DNA of 64,000 bases from Diphasiastrum complanatum (Eukaryota; Streptophyta; Lycopodiopsida; Lycopodiales; Lycopodiaceae). Below the pieces are notes generated by a model. That model was not told the origin of the DNA and made no database searches. It worked only from the letters and a program-made list of their open reading frames with translations. The DNA lies in assembly GCA_029204225.1 (NCBI GenBank), contig CM055095.1, positions 68,100,755 through 68,164,754 of the forward strand, given 5' to 3'. A program made the position numbers and the translations under genes. Shown in pieces: positions 56,035 through 64,000 of this stretch (the stretch's first letter is position 1; the number at the start of each line of letters is the position of its first letter).

Positions 56035-56400
56035 CTAACCTGTCGGTTGAGTTGGATGGCTTGCTTGGGTGGAAGTTACCTGTTTATGGCTGTCCAGTCT
56101 GGCGTGGCGCCAGGTTGGCTTCCAGCGCTCGTGACGAAGCTTTCAGTTGGTTAAGTCTGATGTAAGTCAGACCGCTTGCTTGGAATGGATGTTACTCATT
56201 TGTAACGAAGCTTCGAGCTGGTTAAGTTTGATGTATGTTGGGTGGCTTGCTTGGAGGGAAGTCACCCACATCGGGACCCCCGATCTGGCATGGCGCCAGG
56301 TTGGATCTCAATGTTGGTTTTCGGAACTTCGAGTTGGTTAAGTCTGATCGTTGTAGGCGAGTTGGCTGCTTGTATGTCAAGTGGGTTTGGATGGCAAGAG
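56035..56400. repeat. Imperfect tandem repeats with GGCTTGCTTGG phrases
   Basis: TGGTTAAGTCTGATGTA-type phrases occur near 56148, 56218 and 56333, GCTTGCTTGG near 56060, 56177 and 56243, and GGCGCCAGGTTGG near 56107 and 56292. Unit borders are irregular (70-115 bp). Confidence 0.55.
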
Positions 56401-56917
56401 TTGAAGGCTGGGAAGCTAAGTCGTGGTTCCCGGCTCCCTTTGGGTTGCCTGCGCTACACAACCTGATTGACACCTTCTATTTCCGCAATGGTTGAAAAAG
56501 CCCAGCAACTTCCTGCAGAGAAGATAGCTAGACTAAAATGAAATCAAAAAGAGGTAACAGGCTTCGTCCGTGATCAGTAATAGGCTTCTTCCATGAATGC
56601 AAGAACTCTCTGTTCTTCCTCAAAACAAGAATGCTCTGTCCTCCTTTCAGCGACAGCCAGAATGAATGAAGGGATGCTCTCTCACTTCTACAAAACGAGA
56701 ATCAAGCAAAATGAATAAATGAATCGCGCAGAGACTTTGGCTAAGAGAGAGCGATGGCTGTGCCCACTGAAGCAAGAGCAACACGTGCACCTTTCAATTT
56801 TGAAAGGTATAAATGCCTGCACCCTTCAAAGTTGCCTTACTATTTATAGTAAGGCAGCTGCCTTACTATAAATAGCAAGGCAGATTATGGCATCTAATGT
56901 GCCTAATTTTAATCAAT

Positions 56918-56965
56918 AATCAGCACCAGCTGACCATAACGGAACCTTCTTGGGGCCCGTGACCA
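56918..56965. repeat. Relic of the GC-rich foldback family
   Basis: GCACCAGCTGACCATAACGG followed by GGGGCCCGTGA resembles 53545-53605, in the same orientation as that copy. Confidence 0.45.
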
Positions 56966-57414
56966 GGGGGCACACGGCACGTTGGAAAAAAGAAAAATAA
57001 TGGTCATGGCCGCTAAATTATTCTTGGAACGGTCGTCGCGGCCTCGGATTGGGTCATGGCCATCATGCGGATTACTGAAGCCAAATATCTTCCTCTCAAA
57101 TGATTCGATCTTCACCACGTGGCACTCTATGAACGTGGCAGAATCTGAAGGCCTATAATATAACACAACGGTGGGCCGGCTCAAGATACGAGGGTGGCCA
57201 GCGAGAGAGCGACATACTTTGCCACGTGGAAATAGGTGAAGGGCCCTCAGACTTCCCTACCTAAATCTCTTCGATTTGAAGCGTTGGATGTCTGTCCTAC
57301 GTCGGAGCTGGCGATTCTATCTGGAACGATCAGACTGCCACCTCTTCTGTCTGTTCCCCACAGAACAGACTGCTTTCTTCTAGGCTTCACTCTCCAGAGT
57401 CCAGACTCGTCTTT

Positions 57415-57423
57415 TCTATAAAT
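57415..57423 (+). promoter_or_regulatory. TATA box of the F-box/kelch gene
   Basis: TCTATAAATG lies 30 bp or so before a likely transcription start near 57445, ahead of the 5'UTR exon. Upstream 57160-57400 holds CCACGTGG-type words (57118-57122, 57223-57230) that could bind bZIP or bHLH factors. Confidence 0.55.
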
Positions 57424-57610
57424 GTAGACTATGTAGTGTAGTCTTCCTCCAGGATTGCAGCGAGAGAGATCTATATATATTCTCTAGTGTAGCTTTGCAC
57501 ATAGTTTTCCTTTTTCCTGTTCGCTTCATGAGATTCAGAGTAGCGGATGGATCCCTTTTCTCGTTGCTGCACATGGGAGGGGGCAAGGCGGGGCCGACGT
57601 TGAGAAAGCG

Positions 57611-58589
57611 GTGAGTGTCACTATTGTTTTTCTTGTGCTTGTAAGCCAAATCAGACCGATTTTATATTATTGATGTTTTTGTCTCTGGTACTGGTTCTTA
57701 TCCCTGCTGTGCCTTCAAAATAGATGCTTTCAGTTTTCTTTGGTTCTAGGAAACGTTTGTTTGGGCAGGCTAGTGCAGTAGATATATAGGTTGGATTGCT
57801 TTTCGGTTGTGTACTCTGCTTTTTTCACTGAGCAGGATGCGTTTATGATAGAAGATGAGAAAGCGTCTTCATGTTGGTATGAGATGAGAAAGCGTCTTGA
57901 TGTTGATTGAGAGATATTTGATGGTTTTGTCCTGTTCGCCGACTCCCCTGTTTAGTCTCCTTGGAGCATCTTGCTTGCTGTAATTGATTTGGAGCATCTG
58001 CTTACTCCATGATAGAGTCCGATTTGCACGAAATCGGATGTTTTCGTTTGCTTGTTACACTCCTTATTCGTCTGCTACACTCAACTGAAGAAGTTGTTAT
58101 TAACTTCAAATCGAACTTTCGTATTTTCTGCTGCTTCACTGTTTTGTCCTTAGATGGGCTTACCTGCTTGGAATGAAGAACATAGCAATTTTGATTGGGT
58201 TAGCCTAAAAATTCTTCGTAACAGTCATAGATGCCCCGCCAATATGCCAATTAGCTGCATTTTTTCTCGTTAAAGTACATTCTTGTTACGGTGAGTGGAG
58301 TTCTGATACTTTTTGTAAATGAAGATTCTCTCTTGTCTATTTTTCCTGTCTGAAATAAGACACAAAAAGATGCTCAAGAATCAAAATGTACTCCAAGCTG
58401 GCATCTGTCGTTATTAAACTCTTAAAGAATATCATCTTCCACTTGCAGTCGTTTTCTTCTCACTTCGACAACTCATGTGCTTATTATCGCGTCCCCAATT
58501 TGGACACCAATGCATTCGCAAGTTTGTGAAATTACTATTTCATTTTTTTTTCGGTCTGCCGATCAATGACGTTTGTTCTTTGATTGCAG
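57611..58589 (+). other. 5'UTR intron of the F-box/kelch gene
   Basis: The donor AAAGCG/GTGAGT at 57611 and acceptor TTGATTGCAG ending 58589 bracket 979 bp that are T-rich and contain no open frame with family features. Long 5'UTR introns are common in plant regulatory genes. Confidence 0.6.
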
Positions 58590-58655
58590 TATAACAGTGC
58601 TCGCGCTCATTCCAGATTGTCAAAATACTCAGCCGTGAAGTATTTCTCAATTCAC

Positions 58656-58688
58656 ATGTCTGCTGATCCATCTCAGTCCTCAGTTTGA
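58656..58688 (+). promoter_or_regulatory. Upstream ORF of 10 codons
   Basis: ATG at 58656 opens a 10-codon frame that ends with TGA at 58686, 58 bp before the main ATG. If the intron is spliced as proposed, this uORF is in the mature leader and could lower translation of the main frame. Confidence 0.5.
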
Positions 58689-58746
58689 TTATCCCCTTTC
58701 TGTGACGGAAGAACTAGATCCTGCGCTTGTTTCCCGATCAGCAAAA

Positions 58747-59859
58747 ATGCAAAGACAAACACAGGCCATTGAGGAGGCAGATCTAATTCCAGGCTTGGCT
58801 GATGATGTGGCCATGGAATGTCTACTCAGAGTTGCAGGCAGCAGTCATCCACATATGCAAGCAGTCTGTAGGAGATGGGAAAGAGTAATCAAGAGCCCCG
58901 AATTCTACGAGGAGCGCAGGCGAGCTGGGACCTTGAGTCCATATATATGCATGGTGCAGGCTTTTCCAGAGCCCACCTGCTCCATGGAAGCAGACAAAGA
59001 TATGGCGATGCCAGGTTTTGGATTAAGCATGTTTGATCCAAAACAAGGATCGTGGGAATGGCTGCCTCAAATCCCCGACTTCCCTCAAGGCCTGCCTCTT
59101 TTCAGTCAGTGTCTCGCCCTCGAAGCCAAACTCTTCGTCGTGGGGGGGTGGAATCCTTCTACCTACGAGGCCATGACTTCCATTTACATCTTTAATTTCT
59201 GCACTCGCCAGTGGAAGCGAGGTAGGGACATGCTGGAAGCGCGCTCCTTCTTTGGATGCGGCGTGCTGAATGGTCAGATACTGGTTGCTGGAGGCCATGA
59301 CGAAGACAAGAACGCGCTTGCGACGGCGGAGGTTTACCTCCCCGAAGAAGACCGATGGGAGAGGCTGCCTCAGATGAGCGAGGAGCGAGACGAGTGCTTT
59401 GGCGTCGTATTGAACGCAAAGTTCTATGCAATAAGTGGGTACGCCACCGAGATGCAAGGCCAATTCGTGAGAAGCACAGATGTCTACGACCCTGCAACCG
59501 GTTGCTGGATCAGAACAGAAGAGTTTTTGATGGCAGACATTTTCCCTAGTGCATACACAGTGGCTGGGGGCCAGCTCTATGCATTTCGAAGACAAGAGCT
59601 GCTTCTTTACAATTGTGAGGATGGCACCTGGGAGTCGATTGATTGCCTTCCTTATGATGGAAAAGTGGCTGCATGTTCTGCTGCTGGTGGGGATAAGTTA
59701 GTGATTAGTGGATTAACAGCCTCCCAGAAAGGGCATAGCTGGATGCATCTTTACAAGCCCAACAGGAAACATGGTGCTGGCCATGGGCAGTGGCAATTGC
59801 TCCAAGACACTGTGAAATTCAGGGGTGTTGTGACGGCCTCTTGCACCGTGAAAATATAA
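58747..59859 (+). CDS. F-box/kelch-repeat protein (KFB type)
   Basis: The frame gives 370 residues from ATG 58747; the same frame is open 15 codons further upstream but without ATG. Residues about 12-56 form an F-box (LIPGLADDVAMECLLRVA, then VCRRWERVI). Residues about 90-330 form kelch repeats with Gly-Gly pairs at 133-134 (VVGGW) and 182-183 (VAGGHDE) and Trp-rich spacers. Such proteins join an SCF ubiquitin ligase by the F-box and bind the target by the kelch propeller. Relatives in seed plants (At1g80440, At1g15670 and others) target phenylalanine ammonia-lyase and type-B response regulators; the target here is unknown. No introns in the CDS. Confidence 0.9.
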   Translation: MQRQTQAIEEADLIPGLADDVAMECLLRVAGSSHPHMQAVCRRWERVIKSPEFYEERRRAGTLSPYICMVQAFPEPTCSMEADKDMAMPGFGLSMFDPKQGSWEWLPQIPDFPQGLPLFSQCLALEAKLFVVGGWNPSTYEAMTSIYIFNFCTRQWKRGRDMLEARSFFGCGVLNGQILVAGGHDEDKNALATAEVYLPEEDRWERLPQMSEERDECFGVVLNAKFYAISGYATEMQGQFVRSTDVYDPATGCWIRTEEFLMADIFPSAYTVAGGQLYAFRRQELLLYNCEDGTWESIDCLPYDGKVAACSAAGGDKLVISGLTASQKGHSWMHLYKPNRKHGAGHGQWQLLQDTVKFRGVVTASCTVKI

Positions 59860-61725
59860 GCACCCTCAGAATTCCTCAGCCAGAGAATCTGGGAACCTCA
59901 TGCAATTTGCATAGAGGTTTAGAAGAAATAGTAAATAGATGAAAATGTTTGAAATGATTTCATATGCTTAAGCAATTTCTTTTTCTGATGCAGAAAAACT
60001 AGCAAAGTCTTATTTTTTGCAAGACTATTTGCTCAATATTGGATAAAGTTGGAATGTAGAGGTATTGAAGGAAATAGAACCGGTTTAAACAGACACAATT
60101 GGAAGTGTACAAAGTTACAAAACCATACCAAAACAACCAATTATCAAATATAATTTCAGCGATCTTGAGAGAGGTAGCTAGCATTTTATTAGAACTTAAT
60201 ATAAATGTGCAAAATCATAAATTGAAACTTGTTCATTTTGTGTATCGACTTGTTGTAGGCTACTCTTGGAGAAAATTGAAATCATTGCAAATTACAACCT
60301 TCTTGTGGTATTTGCAATATGTTATTCATAGATGAATGCGAAACATGCTGAAAGATTGTCTTGTTTCTAGCTTTCCCACTAGTGAATGATACAATAGGTT
60401 TAAATGTACGCCATCGTTGCTTTGAAGCACCAACGAAGAATATGGTCTCCTAGCAACTATAGTTTATTTTAGGTTCTATGAGTTGGAGATCTCAGGTGCG
60501 CAATGCTTTGAAATTGAATCACCATGAGGGTGACATGCAACCAGAAATTCTCCATTAAGTGATGCGGGTAAGAACTCCCATTCCTCTCCTTGAGGTTTAG
60601 AAGTTTGTTGCACAAAGAGGACTTACAAGAAAATAAAAGATCGACCCATCTCTAACACTCAACTAGAAATTCTTGAGCTAGACTACACAATTCCAATCAT
60701 AGTAGAACTATGAATGATCATAAGCTAACCTAAGTTTCACTTTTGTTAGCACCTAGGCTTTCTAAGCTTTCCTAAGCCGAGGTTATATGCAGATTAACGC
60801 TAGTTAGTTAAGTATAATATTTTCCTTCATCATGACATTTATGTATCGAAGTAACATTAAGAAAACAAACATTCAAGCTCCCAAACTTCATCAATGATCA
60901 TCATCATCTATAGCTTAACTACATATTAAAGGAAAATGAGATTTTTTAAGAGTTTTTTTCTCTTGTTCTTCACAAACCTAGTTTTAGATTAATATTCAAA
61001 TGAAACCTTTGAGTCAAAAAAGTGAATCCTCTTCAAATAGGTCTTCTCAAGTTCATCTTATGAAGGTCTAAATGCTTTTTCCAAGTAAATACACTAGAAT
61101 CATTTTTCCAAGTACTAGTCTATATATGCGTGCATTCAATGACCACTTGACACACTCAAAGGGCTGCTCAATAGGTTATTTCTCTTGTTGATGCAACTCA
61201 CATCAAAATGATAAATACACTAACAAATGAAAACATCAGACTTCTACCAAGTAATCAATAACACATCTTTGAGTGTTAAAAGTGTGAATTGAACATAAGA
61301 GTTACATAAAGTATGCATATTACCAATCTTCATCATTATGCATGATCTATATTCAATCTTATTACAATAAAACTAAATTAAAATCAATGCACATAGTAGA
61401 ACAATCAAACATTATGATTGCTTATAGAAAAAAAAATAGGAATTGGAAAATGTAAGTTTAACCTTAACACACTAAAGAATTGTACATGTTTGAGATCATA
61501 TGGAGATCATAATGTCAGTTTAACCTTAACACACCAAATAATTTTGTGAAAACATACAAAACTTGCAACTTTTCTTTAAGGACTTGTAAATCTTTTCTCA
61601 ATTGACTCATGAATCATGATGATTGTGTCTGTGCCACGTCAGTTAGAATAGTTTGTGACAATAACCGCCATAGTAAATTGTTACAAATTGACAAAAAAGG
61701 AGTGCGAAAAATGAGTCGCTAATAC
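59860..61725. other. 3' flank of the kelch gene and unassigned DNA
   Basis: The first 150 bp are probably 3'UTR. The rest is AT-rich and without recognised genes or repeat borders. Short ORFs on both strands near 60000-60340 are probably chance. Confidence 0.45.
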
Positions 61726-62560
61726 TGTGAGAAATTGGCAAAAATCTAGCTTGGTATTTTTTATGATAGAAGTTTGTAAGTGAATCTCACATGTGTGGAG
61801 GATGTTCCCACGTCTGGAGAATTGTAAAGTAAATAAAAAATGTTTGATATAGGGGTCTCATAGAATTTCATAGTCAAGCATTTAGGTGTAGGATGTTGAT
61901 AGGGTCAAATTTGGCATAGATGGCAAATTATCCATTTCCACTTCTAATGCCACTATTGAGCCAAAATAGAGTAGGAGGCCAAACTCGTGCCAATTAGAGT
62001 GTAGACAAGTGTAATGCTTTTGTTTGATGAAGTTTAAGAGGTCCAATAGGATTTAGAGGTGGAACCATGAGTGGTCCAATAGAATTTGAGGTTTGCTTGA
62101 AAATGGTCCAATAGAATTTAGAGGTGAATGGATCAATGGTCCAATAGGATTAAGAGGTGGCAAAAGTATGGTCCAATCATAGTTAAGCATAGTGGTAGCT
62201 CGTGGATCTACTAGTATCATTGTACTTCTCATTTGGATCTAATTGATTTTGAGATTGAGTGGATTTTGTGAGTAATTGGTTTTCTAGCTTTCTCTCTTTA
62301 CCCGAGAGCTCATGATAATTTTCTCTCTCTACCCGAGGAGAGCAAATTGTTTTTACTTAGATTATTTTTGGAACACTTCCCACACGTGTGAGTGAGAGTT
62401 GGAAGTGATTCATTCCATTTGGTTGTGCCAATCAAAAGTTATAAGCTTTTGAAGAGGGTTAGGTAGGGCACCTAGACCTGGGTGGACACATTTGGTTTGG
62501 TCAAGAGATTGCTTATTTGATCCAAAATCACAGTTGAATGCTTACTCATCTATATGTGAT
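61726..62560 (+). mobile_element. Probable 5' LTR of a copia element running off the window
   Basis: It starts TGTGAGAAATTGGC, like 45547 and 25397. It contains CACATGTG (61788) and CACACGTGTG (62381) palindromes, repeated GGTCCAATAG phrases (62039-62180) and two CTCTACCCGAG-type phrases. The 3' end and primer-binding site are not visible; the end given is a guess. Confidence 0.5.
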
Positions 62561-62859
62561 CTAGACACTGTTTTGAGATCTTAGCCATTTTGTTTCCTGC
62601 AATATCATTGTATTTGAGTCAAATTTGGTTTCTTAGTGTATTTCCAATGTGCTAAGAGTGTTTGATACTAACTTTGCCCATACTCCATCATTTGATGTGA
62701 AGTAGATCTACTTTTGGAGAGATTGAGATAGCTAGTGAAAATCATCTCATAGTTTGTTGCAAGATCTTGCATAGGAGATGGTAGCACACCATTATTGGAT
62801 CCTATAGTGAGAGAGAAGCAACGTTTTTTGTTCATCACTTTTATTTATCTCCACTTTAC

Positions 62860-64000
62860 ATGACTTCAATGAGTTCATACTTGTTGCAACCAAGTGAGAG
62901 ATTGTCTACTTCCAATTATTCAATACAGAAGTTGAGGATGGAGTCCATCTTGATACTCCAAGATGTGATGGACATTGTACTTGGGATTGAGGAGGAGCCT
63001 CAAGTCCTTCAAGAAGTACAAAAATACAAGAAGAGAGCTAGGATGGCTCTCCACTACATTAAGATGAATGTCTCTAATGAGATATTGAGGGAGATTGGTG
63101 ATTGTTCTATTTCCAAGGAAGCTTGGGATTGTCTCAAGTCCATCTATGCAGCTAAGAACACCTCTAGGCTCCTCACTCTTAGAAATCAAATCTTCCAAAG
63201 TAGTCAAAAGAGTGATGAGAGTGCATCTAATTATGTTTTGAGAGTCAAGGATATTCATAGGGAGCTTGCATGTATTGGTGTGAACTAGTCCAAGTCATTC
63301 TCAATGGCTTGAGAGATGAATATGAAAACCTTGTCCAATCCTATGCCATTAAGGAGGAGCTACCAATTTTGGAGGCCCTTCAAAGTGTGCTTATTTCTGA
63401 AGAATCAAGACAAGAGTACAAACTCTCGAGGATGGACAAGCTATCACTCAATCATGATGATGGCAAAGTTCTATTTGCCAAGCACAAAGAGAGGAGTAAG
63501 AAGCAACACCATCACTTCTCTAATGACAAAGCTAAAGACCAAGATGGAGAGGAGGAGGATACCTCTCGTGCTTCTAATTCAAATCTCAAGAAGAAGAAGA
63601 TCAAGTGCTTTTATTGTGGCAAGAAAGGCCATTATGCCACCAATTGCTTCAAGAAGAAGAATCAACTTAATCAAGCCAACATCACCAATGAGAAAGAAGA
63701 CTATATTGCAAGTGATGGAGAAGGCTCTCTTATGGCATCAAGCTTCTCCTCTTCCACCTTCAACAAGGATGACTCATGGTATATTGATAGTGGAGCATCT
63801 TCACATATGTGTGGCTCCAAGCACTCTTTTTATGCCTTATGATGGAGTCAAGAAGACCATATACATTACAAGTAAGCATGAGTGCAATATTGAAGGAGTA
63901 GGGATTATTCCCTTGAAGCTTGCATCTTCCAAAGATCTCTTTCTCAACGATGTTATTTTTGTCCCAAAGCTTACAAAGAACATCTTAAGTGCTGGTCAAC
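62860..64000 (+). pseudogene. Copia gag and protease start, two frameshifts
   Basis: ATG at 62860 opens gag (YLLQPSERLSTSNYSIQKLRM, ALHYIKMNVSNEILREIG) to a stop at 63286. The frame resumes one step over at 63283 (ELVQVILNGLRDEYENLVQS). The zinc knuckle CFYCGKKGHYATNC is intact at about 63607-63648, and the protease DSGASSHM follows. A second frameshift near 63838 shifts the frame again (VKKTIYIT, then FVPKLTKNILS to the window end). It is the closest relative of the element at 41376-45178. Confidence 0.85.

Overview
This window looks like nuclear DNA of a large-genome land plant. It has one pentatricopeptide repeat (PPR) gene of the PLS class, one F-box/kelch gene with a 5'UTR intron, and long gene-poor stretches filled with nested, mostly broken LTR retrotransposons of both the Ty1/copia and Ty3/gypsy types. 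The very regular PPR gene (101-residue repeat period) and the transposon load would fit a fern or another seed-free plant. A gymnosperm is not excluded, and this placement is inference.

Layout. 1-6 kb is mostly unassigned sequence with a decayed coding-like stretch, short tandem repeats and a GC-rich segment. 6.1-10.1 kb holds the PPR gene; its DYW tail has decayed behind a TAA stop. 10.2-14 kb is sparse, with a foldback element, a row of four short palindromes and a decayed gag. 14-20 kb is a pile of retroelement fragments: a copia-type LTR with primer-binding site, a minus-strand copia RNase H, a plus-strand gypsy LTR and gag, and a minus-strand copia 3' end joined to a gypsy pol. 21.0-26.2 kb is a two-LTR element with no reverse transcriptase. 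It carries a 589-codon ORF with an internal duplication, is inserted in the gypsy pol, and is the best candidate here for something undescribed. 26.2-33 kb holds two minus-strand gypsy copies whose protease regions match but whose gag regions differ. 33.2-34.5 kb is A-rich repeat followed by a GGGCTAA-like minisatellite. 34.5-35.6 kb is a decayed gene with a repeated 23-24-codon unit, cut by a plus-strand copia (35.6-40 kb). 40.7-45.2 kb is a degenerate minus-strand copia. 46.36-52.22 kb is a complete copia element on the minus strand, with LTRs that read as identical and a single intact 1316-codon polyprotein, inserted in a 53-bp tandem repeat. 52.8-57 kb has GC-rich foldback repeats mixed with fragments of an LRR receptor kinase and a papain-like protease. 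57.4-59.9 kb is the F-box/kelch gene. 61.7-64 kb is the start of another plus-strand copia that runs off the window.

Only the F-box/kelch gene and the PPR tract look like working host genes. The 46-52 kb copia element is the only transposon here that looks able to move by itself. It could in principle also supply proteins to LTR elements that lack their own, such as the 21-26 kb element, but nothing in the sequence proves that.
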